Program-made: the position numbers and the translations under genes
The notes under the pieces: generated by a model
What the model saw: the letters and a program-made list of their open reading frames with translations, nothing else
Databases searched by the model: none
Told to the model about the DNA's origin: nothing
Part shown: positions 43,908 through 52,912 of the stretch, piece after piece
Layout of the letters: the number at the start of each line of letters is the position of its first letter
How positions within the stretch are numbered: the first letter of the stretch is position 1
NCBI GenBank assembly: GCA_910579185.1
Contig: CAJTTG010000001.1
Span: forward strand, 372,001 to 436,000
Origin: an uncultured Muribaculaceae bacterium
GTDB taxonomy: Bacteria; Bacteroidota; Bacteroidia; Bacteroidales; Muribaculaceae
Direction of reading: 5' to 3'
DNA length: 64,000 nt

Positions 43908-45926
43908 ATGAACAAAACGCTTATGGCATTTTGTGGATTAAACCTGCTCAATCTATCCGCTGTTTCGGCGGCTCCAGCAGCGCCAAACGCCACAGACGAG
44001 GCAAGATATGCCGCAATGCCGACATACTCCAACAAGAACAATGATCTTGAAATGACCGTTGACAACAACGGAACCCACTTCCGGCTCTGGTCTCCCGAAG
44101 CCGAAAATGCGCAGGTCCTGATCTATACATCCGATCGGAATTCCGCCCCTGTGGATACCATTGACATGGTACGTTCATCCGGGGGCACTCTGACTGCCGA
44201 TTCCCCCAAACAACTCTACGGCCATTTCTACACATTCCGCATCAAACATAACGGGAAATGGCTCGCTGAGACACCTGGTGTGTGGGCCAAAGCCACCGGA
44301 ACCAACGGTGAGCGCGCCGCAATCATTGACTTCAGGCTGACCGATCCCATTGGATGGAATGACGACAAAGGGCCGAAACTTGAAAACTATACAGATGCCG
44401 TGGTCTATGAAATGCACCATCGCGACATGTCGATGCACCCCTCATCAGGCATAGTCCACAAGGGCAAGTTCCTGGCACTGACAGAACACGGCACAACAAC
44501 AGAATCCGGCACCAGCACCGGCATAGATCATTTGAAAGAGCTGGGAATAACCCACGTGCATATCCTGCCATCGTTTGATTACAACAGCGTTGACGAATCC
44601 AACCTACCGGCCAACAAATACAACTGGGGATACGACCCCGTGAACTACAACACCCCGGAAGGATCATATTCAACCGATCCGGCCAATCCTATGGCAAGAG
44701 TTGCGGAAATGAAAAGGATGATCAAAGCACTTCATGATGCCGGAATAGGAGTGATCATGGACGTTGTCTATAACCATACGGCCACAAACGACGATTCCAA
44801 CTTCTCTCTGACCGCTCCCGGCTACTATTACCGTCACCGCGCTGACAGATCCTACAGCGACGCATCGGCGTGTGGCAACGAAACTGCATCCGAGAGAGAG
44901 CAGATGCGCGACTTCATAGTGAACTCTGTCAAATATTGGGCGAATGAATATCACATTGACGGATTTCGGTTCGATCTGATGGCGATCCACGACATTGAGA
45001 CCATGAACATTGTAGCCGAAGAGCTGCATAAAATCAATCCCAACATCATAATCTACGGGGAAGGATGGACGGCCGGTGACTCACCGCTGCCCGTCGGCCA
45101 GAGAGCATTGAAGGAGAACGTGGCAAAAATGGACGGCATAGCCGTGTTCAGCGACGACATCCGCGATGCCGTGAAAGGACATTTCAGTGATGCCGCCGAC
45201 CGTGGGTTTGCCACCGGTAAACCCGGTCTTGAGGAAACAATAAAAATAGGCATCGTAGCTTCCACCGCACATCCACAGGTAGACTACAGCAAAGGAAACA
45301 ACTCCAAATTCGCCTACGCCTCATCGCCTGAGCAGATCATCAACTACGTATCGTGTCACGATGATCTGTGCCTGACCGACAAGCTGGCTGCCTCGATGCC
45401 CAATTCAACGGAAGCCGAACGCATACGTGCGGCAAAACTGGCTCAGACTATCGTTTTCACCTCACAAGGCACACCCTTCATAACCGCCGGAGAAGAAGTG
45501 TTCCGCTCAAAGCAGGGAGTCCACAACAGCTATTGCAGCCCCGATTCCATTAACGCAATAGACTGGACGCTCAAATCGAAGAATGCCGAATTATTCGACT
45601 ACTACCGCAACCTCATTGCCCTAAGAAAATCACATCCGGCATTCCGGATGACATCGGCTGAAGATATTGCCAAGAACATACGCTTCGACAACACAAACAT
45701 CCAGAACGTTGTCTCCTATTCCATCCTCAACAACGCCAACGGCGACAGCAGCAAAGAGATCAAAGTGATTTTCAATGGCGGAGACAAACCCTACACCACC
45801 CGTCTGAAGAAAGGCAACTGGAAAATACTGGCGGAAGATGGCAACATCGACCCCGAAGGTCTCCGCGACTTCAACGGCGGTTCCATTTCAATCCCACCCT
45901 GCAGTGCCCTGATCCTCACCCGATAA
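43908..45926 (+). CDS. pulA: Type I pullulanase
   Basis: 672 residues. Signal peptide ends near SAAPAA. An N-terminal CBM48-like beta domain (about 45-150) is followed by the GH13 barrel. The pullulanase mark YNWGYDP is present, with DVVYNHT, nucleophile Asp356 in GFRFDLM, acid/base Glu385 in YGEGW, and Asp485-Asp486 in VSCHDDLC. It cuts alpha-1,6 branches of starch, glycogen or pullulan. No SusC/SusD genes are near. The upstream small protein gene is 44 bases away and may share transcription. Confidence 0.95.
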   Translation: MNKTLMAFCGLNLLNLSAVSAAPAAPNATDEARYAAMPTYSNKNNDLEMTVDNNGTHFRLWSPEAENAQVLIYTSDRNSAPVDTIDMVRSSGGTLTADSPKQLYGHFYTFRIKHNGKWLAETPGVWAKATGTNGERAAIIDFRLTDPIGWNDDKGPKLENYTDAVVYEMHHRDMSMHPSSGIVHKGKFLALTEHGTTTESGTSTGIDHLKELGITHVHILPSFDYNSVDESNLPANKYNWGYDPVNYNTPEGSYSTDPANPMARVAEMKRMIKALHDAGIGVIMDVVYNHTATNDDSNFSLTAPGYYYRHRADRSYSDASACGNETASEREQMRDFIVNSVKYWANEYHIDGFRFDLMAIHDIETMNIVAEELHKINPNIIIYGEGWTAGDSPLPVGQRALKENVAKMDGIAVFSDDIRDAVKGHFSDAADRGFATGKPGLEETIKIGIVASTAHPQVDYSKGNNSKFAYASSPEQIINYVSCHDDLCLTDKLAASMPNSTEAERIRAAKLAQTIVFTSQGTPFITAGEEVFRSKQGVHNSYCSPDSINAIDWTLKSKNAELFDYYRNLIALRKSHPAFRMTSAEDIAKNIRFDNTNIQNVVSYSILNNANGDSSKEIKVIFNGGDKPYTTRLKKGNWKILAEDGNIDPEGLRDFNGGSISIPPCSALILTR

Positions 45927-45942
45927 CAACACATCCGATAAT

Positions 45943-45972
45943 AGCAGCCTGATCGATATCGATCAGGCTGCT
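45943..45972 (+). terminator. Terminator after pullulanase gene
   Basis: A 13-pair stem (AGCAGCCTGATCG / CGATCAGGCTGCT, loop ATAT) followed by TTCGTTATTATT, 16 bases after the stop. Confidence 0.88.
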
Positions 45973-45979
45973 TTCGTTA

Positions 45980-46002
45980 TTATTTAAAATAATTCTAAAT
46001 AA
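45980..46002 (+). promoter_or_regulatory. Fur-box-like palindrome upstream of feoB
   Basis: The core ATTTAAAAT-A-ATTCTAAAT (45982-46000) is a 9-1-9 palindrome with one mismatch, and two more pairs extend it on each side. This architecture is that of Fur operators (paired AT-rich half-sites around one base). It lies 11 bases upstream of the -33 element of the ferrous iron transporter gene, where bound Fur could block RNA polymerase. Confidence 0.6.
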
Positions 46003-46013
46003 AGGGTGATTTT

Positions 46014-46046
46014 CTTGGCAATATAGATCTAATTTCAGAACTTTGC
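46014..46046 (+). promoter_or_regulatory. Candidate promoter of feoB
   Basis: CTTG (46014-46017), exactly 20 bases, GAACTTTGC (46038-46046), one base off TAnnTTTGY. The ATG at 46070 follows 23 bases later. Confidence 0.6.
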
Positions 46047-46069
46047 AATCTGAAAGAAAATAGATACAG

Positions 46070-48442
46070 ATGAGATTAAGCGAGCTAAAGACCGGAGACA
46101 AAGCCAGAGTGTTGAAGATACTTGGACATGGAGCATTCCGTAAGCGTCTGATGGAAATGGGCTTTGTGAAAGGCCAGGAAGTGGATGTGCTTCTCCATGC
46201 ACCTCTCCGCGACCCTATAAAATACAAGATCCTCGGCTATGAGGTGTCACTGCGGCGTTCGGAAGCTGATCTCATCGAAGTAATAACGGAAGAAGCTTCC
46301 GCAAGCGACTCCAAGGAAACGGCAAAAACTGATTCCCAAAAGACCATAGAACATGGCGATCAGGAAAGCAGATCGTTCACAAGCCGTTCCAAAACCATCA
46401 ATGTCGCGCTGATCGGCAATCCGAACTGCGGAAAAACTTCTCTGTTCAACCATGCTTCCGGGGCGCATGAGCATGTAGGCAACTACAGCGGCGTGACAGT
46501 TGATGCCAAGCAAGGCAAGTTTGAATTCAACGGATACAAATTCAATATCGTGGATCTTCCGGGAACATATTCACTCGACAGCTACTCTCCGGAAGAACTG
46601 TATGTCAGGCGTTATCTGAAAGACGAGACTCCTGACGTTATCATCAACGTTGTCGTTGCCTCAAATCTTGAACGCAACCTATATCTCACCACCGAGCTGA
46701 TCGACATGGACCGCAAGATGGTGATTGCATTGAACATGTACGACGAGCTGGAACGCGCCGGCGACCATCTCGACACGAAACTGCTCGGAGAGATGATCGG
46801 CGTGCCTGTTGTCCCGACAATCTCCCGCAATGGCTTCGGAGTGAAAGATCTGTGGCAAACGGTCATAGACGTTTACGAGGACAAACACACTGCAGTTCGG
46901 CATGTCCATGTCAATCTCGGCAACGATATTGAACAGGGCGTGACCGAAATCAAAGACCTCCTCAAAAAAGATGGGGATGTGGATCGCCATTTCTCCCCAC
47001 GCTATCTTGCCATAAAACTGCTTGAACACGACAAAGAGGTCACCGATGCGATTTCAAAGCTTCCGGATTCGGGGAAAATCCTCACCCTCAGAGACCAGGA
47101 GGTGAAACGCATTGAAAAAATACGCAATGAAGATATAACCTCGGCAATTGCCGGCGAGAAATACGGCTTCATTGCCGGAGCCCTTGCCGAAACCCTCGTC
47201 AAGGGGGAAGGAGATGCCACAGCCAGCACTCACCTTATCGACACGATCGTTACCAACAAACTGTTTGGATTCCCGATTTTCCTTCTGATCATGTTCGGTG
47301 TATTCTGGGCCACCTTCGAACTCGGATCCTATCCCATGGATTGGATCCAGTGGCTCGTTGACTGGCTCAGCTCGACAATACAGACCCACATGGCCGATGG
47401 CGCACTCAAAGATATGATTGTGGATGGAATCATAGGCGGTGTCGGTGGAGTGATCGTATTCCTGCCCAATATCATGATCCTATATTTCTGCATATCATGG
47501 ATGGAAGATTCCGGATATATGGCACGAGCCGCGTTCATAATGGACAAACTGATGCACAGGATAGGACTGCATGGCAAATCGTTCATACCGCTTGTGATGG
47601 GATTCGGATGCAATGTTCCGGCCATCATGTCGAGCCGCAGCATAGAAAGCCGCAGCAGTCGCATAATCACCATATTGATCAATCCGTTCATGTCGTGTTC
47701 GGCGCGTCTGCCGATCTACGTGCTGCTTGTAGGGACATTCTTCGAGTCGCATGCAGCATTAGTGTTCATGGGGCTTTATCTGCTCGGAATAGCAATTGCC
47801 ATGGCCACCGCTCTTCTTCTGAGGAAAGTCTACTTCAAGGCTGACGAGACACCCTTCGTCATGGAGTTGCCGCCCTATCGCATCCCTACACTGAAATCAT
47901 CGCTCCGCCACACCTGGGGCAAAGGAGAACAATATCTCAGAAAGATGGGAGGCGTAATCCTCGTGGCAAGCATCATAGTATGGGCTCTCAACTATTTCCC
48001 TCTAAGCAGCCACGACACATCGAGCGATGTCCAGACCGACTCATATCTTGAGACCATGGGCAAATCGATCAGCCCGGTAATGGAGCCTATCGGATTCCAC
48101 TGGCGTGCATCAGTGGCGGCTCTCGCCGGTGTTCCTGCCAAGGAAATTGTGGTGTCCACTCTCGGTGTGTTATACACAGGCGAGGAAGAGATCAGCGATG
48201 CCGACCTTGCGAAGCGCATCACCACTCCCAACCCCACGACTCATGAGCCTGACTTCACTCCGGCATCGGCTCTTGCATTCATGATTTTCATCCTGCTCTA
48301 CTGTCCATGCATCGCCACGATAGTAGCAATAGTGAAAGAGACCGGCGACTGGCGCTACGGAGCATTCACAATAGTGTACAACACACTTGTGGCGTGGCTC
48401 GTGGCATTTGCAGCCTACAGGATAGCCCTCGGCATTTTATGA
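46070..48442 (+). CDS. feoB: Ferrous iron transporter FeoA-FeoB fusion
   Basis: 790 residues. Residues 1-75 are a FeoA SH3-like domain (LSELKTGDKARVLKILGHGAFRKRLMEMGF). A polar linker leads to the FeoB G domain: G1 GNPNCGKTS at 116-124, G2 in NYSGVTVDAKQG, G3 DLPGTYSL, G4 ALNMYDE. It is followed by a helical switch region and about ten membrane segments from residue ~395, including the Gate motifs GFGCNVPAIM and SCSARLPIY. It imports Fe2+ across the inner membrane. The fusion is usual in Bacteroidetes. A Fur-like box lies upstream. Confidence 0.96.
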   Translation: MRLSELKTGDKARVLKILGHGAFRKRLMEMGFVKGQEVDVLLHAPLRDPIKYKILGYEVSLRRSEADLIEVITEEASASDSKETAKTDSQKTIEHGDQESRSFTSRSKTINVALIGNPNCGKTSLFNHASGAHEHVGNYSGVTVDAKQGKFEFNGYKFNIVDLPGTYSLDSYSPEELYVRRYLKDETPDVIINVVVASNLERNLYLTTELIDMDRKMVIALNMYDELERAGDHLDTKLLGEMIGVPVVPTISRNGFGVKDLWQTVIDVYEDKHTAVRHVHVNLGNDIEQGVTEIKDLLKKDGDVDRHFSPRYLAIKLLEHDKEVTDAISKLPDSGKILTLRDQEVKRIEKIRNEDITSAIAGEKYGFIAGALAETLVKGEGDATASTHLIDTIVTNKLFGFPIFLLIMFGVFWATFELGSYPMDWIQWLVDWLSSTIQTHMADGALKDMIVDGIIGGVGGVIVFLPNIMILYFCISWMEDSGYMARAAFIMDKLMHRIGLHGKSFIPLVMGFGCNVPAIMSSRSIESRSSRIITILINPFMSCSARLPIYVLLVGTFFESHAALVFMGLYLLGIAIAMATALLLRKVYFKADETPFVMELPPYRIPTLKSSLRHTWGKGEQYLRKMGGVILVASIIVWALNYFPLSSHDTSSDVQTDSYLETMGKSISPVMEPIGFHWRASVAALAGVPAKEIVVSTLGVLYTGEEEISDADLAKRITTPNPTTHEPDFTPASALAFMIFILLYCPCIATIVAIVKETGDWRYGAFTIVYNTLVAWLVAFAAYRIALGIL

Positions 48443-48452
48443 TCTGACGGGA

Positions 48453-50909
48453 TCAATCAAGCTCCACAACCGTTATTCCGGCTCCACCGAACTGAACGTG
48501 CTCATCATGGAATGACCGCACGCCGGGAACCGTGTCGAGATAAGAACGTATAGCCTGTCGCAAGGCTCCTGTGCCGGTTCCATGAAGTATTCTAACCTGG
48601 CCGGCATTAAACTGCAAAGCATCATCGATATAGTATGTCACAGCCTGCACAGCTTCATCGGCACGCATTCCGCGAACATCGATCTGACGACTGAATTCCA
48701 ATTGACGCGCACGGCTTCCGGCCGATGTAGACTCGCTGATAAAAGAAGCCTCGCGCTTGACACCGCTATTGATTTTAGCGTCCGTATGGCGCAGACGGCC
48801 GACAGCAACAGTGGTCTTCAACTGACCGAAAACAACTGTAGCCTGCTTTCCTCTCAGTTCCATTACCTTCCCCGGCACACCCTCGCCATCAAGCTTTACC
48901 ACATCGCCTACAGCTATCTGACGGCTTTGCGCAGGCATAGCCACAGCCGACGTCTGTCCGGGCTTTTTCCTTGACTTGGGTACTTTTTTCAGCAACTTAT
49001 GTTCCGCTGACTGCCCTCCGAGCAGACGCTCCTTTTCCGCCGCCATCTCCTTACGTGCCTCAAGCGTGGCCTCCTTTTCGGCCTGTACCCGTCGGATCTC
49101 ATGTATGGTGCGTTCAATCGCGGCATTCGATCCCTCAAGAATTGACTTCGCCTGCGTCTTAGCCTCTGATATTATCTCATTCCTGCGCAAACGCAATTCT
49201 TCAGCCTGAGCATTATATCTCTCAAGCGTCTCTTCAATTTTCTTCTCTTTCTGACGGATGTTCAATCGTTTATTCTCCCAATAACGACGGTCACGCGCAA
49301 TATCGAGCAGATATTTATCCATATTGACATAATCGCTGCCGACTATACTCTGCGCGTCGTCTATGATCTCAGATGGCAGACCCGTTTTCCGTGCAATCTC
49401 AATTGCAAACGAACTTCCCGGATGGCCGATCGAGAGCTGGAACAGCGGTTTCATCCGCTGACGGTCGTAGAGCATGGATCCATTGACAAGTCCATCAGTA
49501 TCCTCAGCGAAATGTTTCAGATTCTGGTAATGAGTGGTAATCACACCCCACATTCCAAGTTCGTTGATCTTTTTCAGAATAGCCTGTGCAATAGCCCCAC
49601 CTATCTGCGGCTCAGTGCCACCACCAAACTCATCGATCAGGACAAGCGACGAAGCCCGGCCGGAACGGATGATACGGGTCATGTTGCGCAGATGAGAGCT
49701 ATAGGTACTCAGATCATCTTCAATAGACTGATCATCACCAATATCCATAAAAATATCATCGAACAGACCGATATGAGAATTTTCATATACAGTCGGCAAC
49801 ACGCCACACTGCGTCATATATTGGATCACACCTACAGTTTTAAGGCACACAGACTTACCGCCGGCATTAGGTCCAGAGATCACGAGCAAACGCTTGTCGG
49901 GAGTCAGGACAATATCCAGAGGAACAATCTCCTTTCCGGCCTTACGCAGCGAGGCCTGAAGCCCCGGATGGCACGCATGATACAATTCCATCTGCGGATC
50001 AGGATGCAAGTGGGGCATGGATGCCTCAACCTCACGCGCATAGACAGCCTTAGCATGAATGAAATCGATCAAACCGAGCAGATCAGAGCTAACAGACATC
50101 GCAGGGACATAGGGACGCATCTCCGTGGCGAGATCGAGCAGGATCTTTCGGATCTCACGCCGTTCCTCAATCTGGAGCTCACGCATACGGTTGTTGACCT
50201 CCACAACTTCCGCCGGCTCTATAAACACGGTTTTTCCCGATGCCGATTCATCATGCACAATACCATTGATACGGCGCTTATACATCGGCTGTACCGGGAG
50301 CACAAGACGACCGTCGCGCATGGCCGGAGCCGTATCAGAATCAATATAGCCCTCCTTCACGGCATTGGCCATCACCCTCCGCATGACCGAATTGATGGTT
50401 CCGGACATAGACGAGAGCTGCCGACGGATATCAGCGAGGACAGGCGAGGCAGAATCCTTGACATCCCCGAGCGGATCGACCACGCGGTTGATTGCCGCGA
50501 TGCAGGGCCGGAACGTCTCAATTCCTGATGCCACCTCCGACATACGCGGATAGCGGCTCGTCCCCTCCTCCGTTTTCGTCGCGAAGAAAGAGCTGATTTC
50601 CTCCATGGCCGTCAAGCACTTTCGCAAGGATGAAAGTTCCTCCGCCGTCAGGAACATTCCTGGGATATCGAGAGTGCGCAACAGCGGATCAATATCGCGG
50701 ACATTATGCAACGGCAGATCCTCACCGCCATTCAGAATGGCGACAAGCTCAGCCACCTCGCAAAGAGAGCTTTCGACCTCATCGAAACCGGTCATGAACG
50801 CCATACCGTCGCAATGGCGCACACCGGAGGCTGAGACACAATGGCTCCGGATACCGTTGCGGACAGCAGCAAAGCCAATCTTATATTCAAAATTATCGGG
50901 ATAAATCAT
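48453..50909 (-). CDS. mutS2: MutS2 ATPase with Smr domain
   Basis: 818 residues. MutS core and clamp domains (1-300), ABC-type ATPase with Walker A SGPNAGGKSV near 345, a long coiled coil (about 520-640), a KOW-like segment (VGDVVKLDGEGVPGKVMEL), and a C-terminal Smr nuclease domain (IDVRGMRADEAVQAV, ILHGTGTGALR). MutS2 lacks mismatch-binding domain I. It is linked to recombination control and, in Bacillus, to splitting collided ribosomes. Convergent with feoB, 10 bases apart. Confidence 0.95.
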   Translation of the reverse strand: MIYPDNFEYKIGFAAVRNGIRSHCVSASGVRHCDGMAFMTGFDEVESSLCEVAELVAILNGGEDLPLHNVRDIDPLLRTLDIPGMFLTAEELSSLRKCLTAMEEISSFFATKTEEGTSRYPRMSEVASGIETFRPCIAAINRVVDPLGDVKDSASPVLADIRRQLSSMSGTINSVMRRVMANAVKEGYIDSDTAPAMRDGRLVLPVQPMYKRRINGIVHDESASGKTVFIEPAEVVEVNNRMRELQIEERREIRKILLDLATEMRPYVPAMSVSSDLLGLIDFIHAKAVYAREVEASMPHLHPDPQMELYHACHPGLQASLRKAGKEIVPLDIVLTPDKRLLVISGPNAGGKSVCLKTVGVIQYMTQCGVLPTVYENSHIGLFDDIFMDIGDDQSIEDDLSTYSSHLRNMTRIIRSGRASSLVLIDEFGGGTEPQIGGAIAQAILKKINELGMWGVITTHYQNLKHFAEDTDGLVNGSMLYDRQRMKPLFQLSIGHPGSSFAIEIARKTGLPSEIIDDAQSIVGSDYVNMDKYLLDIARDRRYWENKRLNIRQKEKKIEETLERYNAQAEELRLRRNEIISEAKTQAKSILEGSNAAIERTIHEIRRVQAEKEATLEARKEMAAEKERLLGGQSAEHKLLKKVPKSRKKPGQTSAVAMPAQSRQIAVGDVVKLDGEGVPGKVMELRGKQATVVFGQLKTTVAVGRLRHTDAKINSGVKREASFISESTSAGSRARQLEFSRQIDVRGMRADEAVQAVTYYIDDALQFNAGQVRILHGTGTGALRQAIRSYLDTVPGVRSFHDEHVQFGGAGITVVELD

Positions 50910-50925
50910 TTCAAAGTTTTAGTCC

Positions 50926-50934
50926 ACAAAATTA
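50926..50934 (-). promoter_or_regulatory. -7 element of mutS2
   Basis: TAATTTTGT on the minus strand is an exact match 16 bases before the ATG at 50909. A second box TAAATTTGT lies about 20 bases further upstream. Neither has an ideal -33, so the choice between them is open. Confidence 0.5.
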
Positions 50935-51014
50935 CAAAGATTTCAACAAATTTAAGACACCGGATGTTATTAAGTTAAACACAACGAATTAAGTTTTAAC
51001 TAATAAATATCGTC

Positions 51015-51569
51015 ATGAAAACTTCAAATTTGAACTTCTGGGGAACGTCGCGCTATTGGTGGGCAGTCCTCGTAATCGGCATTCTGATTGTCCTATGCGG
51101 CTTCGCATTCATGTTCTGGCCCATCATCGGTTCAATCGTAGCATCACAGATATTCGGCTGGTTATGCGTGCTTGCCGGAGTAGTGGCATTGTGTGTTTCG
51201 GCCGGTCGCAACCGTCCGCGTGGCTGGGGCTGGTGGCTTGTAGGAGGCATCATCAACATGTTCGTAGGCTTCATGCTTGTTGGTAACTTCCTATTGTCGA
51301 CCGCCGTGTTCCCGATGTTTGTTGCTATCGTATTCCTATTCTGGGGGATCAGCGCCGTATTCAGTTCCGTCAGCATGACCGGAAGAAAATACTGGTGGCT
51401 CTATCTCATCAACGGCATCCTGCTTATAATCATCGGCGGCATGCTCATGTGTTCCAACATAATGAAACAGATGGAAATGGTCGACATACTGACAGCCATA
51501 GCATTCGTATACTGGGGCTTCTGCCTGTCGATGCTCAGTGCCGATCTCAAACCGGTGGGAAACAAATAA
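51015..51569 (+). CDS. HdeD-like membrane protein (DUF308)
   Basis: 184 residues with about six membrane segments (for example WWAVLVIGILIVLCGFAFMFWP, IFGWLCVLAGVVALCVSA, PMFVAIVFLFWGISAVFSS, YWWLYLINGILLIIIGGMLM). The paired repeat of three segments matches DUF308/HdeD, a family associated with acid resistance in E. coli. Evidence for that function here is only family membership. Single gene ending at a hairpin. Confidence 0.85.
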   Translation: MKTSNLNFWGTSRYWWAVLVIGILIVLCGFAFMFWPIIGSIVASQIFGWLCVLAGVVALCVSAGRNRPRGWGWWLVGGIINMFVGFMLVGNFLLSTAVFPMFVAIVFLFWGISAVFSSVSMTGRKYWWLYLINGILLIIIGGMLMCSNIMKQMEMVDILTAIAFVYWGFCLSMLSADLKPVGNK

Positions 51570-51593
51570 CCTACTGAAAAATCAACAACATAG

Positions 51594-51638
51594 CTGCCGC
51601 CGTCGAGCAAACGATGCCCCGTCGGCGGCAGTGTGTTT
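51594..51638 (+). terminator. Terminator after DUF308 gene
   Basis: Nine-pair GC-rich stem (CTGCCGCCG / CGGCGGCAG, 20-base loop) followed by TGTGTTTGTT, 25 bases after the stop. Confidence 0.7.
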
Positions 51639-51702
51639 GTTAATATGTAATAAAATTCGATGTTAAAAGCGCAGAAAAGCACGATTTGTGAAAAACAATA
51701 GC

Positions 51703-51711
51703 TAAATTTGT
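51703..51711 (+). promoter_or_regulatory. -7 element of the Trp/Gly-rich protein gene
   Basis: TAAATTTGT matches exactly. A TTTG at 51685-51688 is closer than the usual 20 bases. The predicted leader to the ATG at 51812 is about 95 bases, the longest in the window. No riboswitch-like structure was recognised in it. Confidence 0.5.
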
Positions 51712-51811
51712 ATAATCTGCCAGAGGAAGAATTAAACCAAACCGACGGAAATCAGTCTGAGAGGAAAAGGAAAATTCTTGCAACGGCTATTATTCAAACA
51801 AAACACCAACT

Positions 51812-52831
51812 ATGATGAAATCCAGACTCACTTCTCTGCTCGCGCTGATATTGATCGGCGGTTACAGCATTGCTTCCGCCCAGGGATACGACGATGACGA
51901 CATCTACTACAACCCTTCGAAAGCGAAAGCTGCCAAAACCGAAGCCAAGAAGGCATCGACGCAGGCTACAGCCGTGACCGATTATCCGGCTGCCGACACC
52001 TATACCCCCTCCTCGACCAGCGGCGTCAACATTGACATCGACGCTTACAACCGCCGAGGTGTTTTCGCAGCCGACACAGCTGCGGCAACTACCGGCACCA
52101 CATCCAATTTCGAATGCACCCAACAGATCGAACGGTTCTATAACCCTCGTGTGGTCATTGAATCGCCCGACGCAGAGCTCGCCCAGTACTACTACGCCGA
52201 GCCGGCAGAGGTGAATATCGTGATCAACACACCCGGCTACTGGGGCTACGGCTACTCACCCTACTACAACTCACCCTGGTATTGGGGCACACCGCGCTCA
52301 TGGTGGTACTACAACAGCTGGGCATACAATCCATGGACCTGGGGCTATGGTCCGTCGTGGTCGTGGGGCTGGGGTCCAAGCTGGGCTTGGGGACCTGCAT
52401 GGGGACCATCGTGGGGTTGGGGTGGCTATCACCCTGTCCACCGTCCATCGTGGGCACATCGTCCCGGCGGAAATGTGCGTCCAGCCTACCGCCCAGGCAA
52501 CGTTCCCTCATACGGAAATTCACGACCCGGCAGCTATCGACCCGGAACGACATCCGGATATCGCCCAGGCAACGCAGGAAGCAACTCAGGCTACCGACCC
52601 GGACGCGGCACCACCAACCGCAGCAATTCAAGCAGCGGTTATCGTCCCGGCAACAGCAACAATAGCAACAATAGATACAGCCGTCCCGGCTCTAATTCAA
52701 ACCGCAGCCAAAGCTCACCCAGCTACCGTAGCAGCGGCAGCTCCAGAAGCTCAGGCAGCATGGGTGGAGGTTATCGCGGAGGCGGTGGAAGCAGCCGTGG
52801 TGGCGGCGGTGGCGGACGAGGCCGTCATTAA
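51812..52831 (+). CDS. Secreted low-complexity Trp/Tyr/Gly- and Arg-Pro-Gly-rich protein
   Basis: 339 residues. Signal peptide ends near ASAQG. The N-terminal third (DDDDIYYNPSKAKAAK; NIDIDAYNRRGVF; QQIERFYNPRVVIES) is the more ordinary part. Then about 75 residues are dominated by Trp, Tyr, Gly and Pro (units such as GPSWSWGWGPSWAWGPAWG). About ten YRPG-type repeats follow, and then a Ser/Arg/Gly-rich end with GGGG runs. No known domain; looks intrinsically disordered and aromatic/Arg sticky. Lies 81 bases before an OmpP1-type porin, so a surface role is possible. Confidence 0.75.
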   Translation: MMKSRLTSLLALILIGGYSIASAQGYDDDDIYYNPSKAKAAKTEAKKASTQATAVTDYPAADTYTPSSTSGVNIDIDAYNRRGVFAADTAAATTGTTSNFECTQQIERFYNPRVVIESPDAELAQYYYAEPAEVNIVINTPGYWGYGYSPYYNSPWYWGTPRSWWYYNSWAYNPWTWGYGPSWSWGWGPSWAWGPAWGPSWGWGGYHPVHRPSWAHRPGGNVRPAYRPGNVPSYGNSRPGSYRPGTTSGYRPGNAGSNSGYRPGRGTTNRSNSSSGYRPGNSNNSNNRYSRPGSNSNRSQSSPSYRSSGSSRSSGSMGGGYRGGGGSSRGGGGGGRGRH

Positions 52832-52912
52832 TAGTAACATCCGGCCTTAATTCCCCCGGCCAAGATCAAACAAAACAAATTTCAAACAGTCCAATCAACT
52901 AAATTTGATTAT

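Noticed and set aside
49422..50528. A 368-codon open frame on the plus strand
   Set aside because: Antisense shadow of mutS2; the composition is His/Arg-rich as expected for a reverse-frame artefact.
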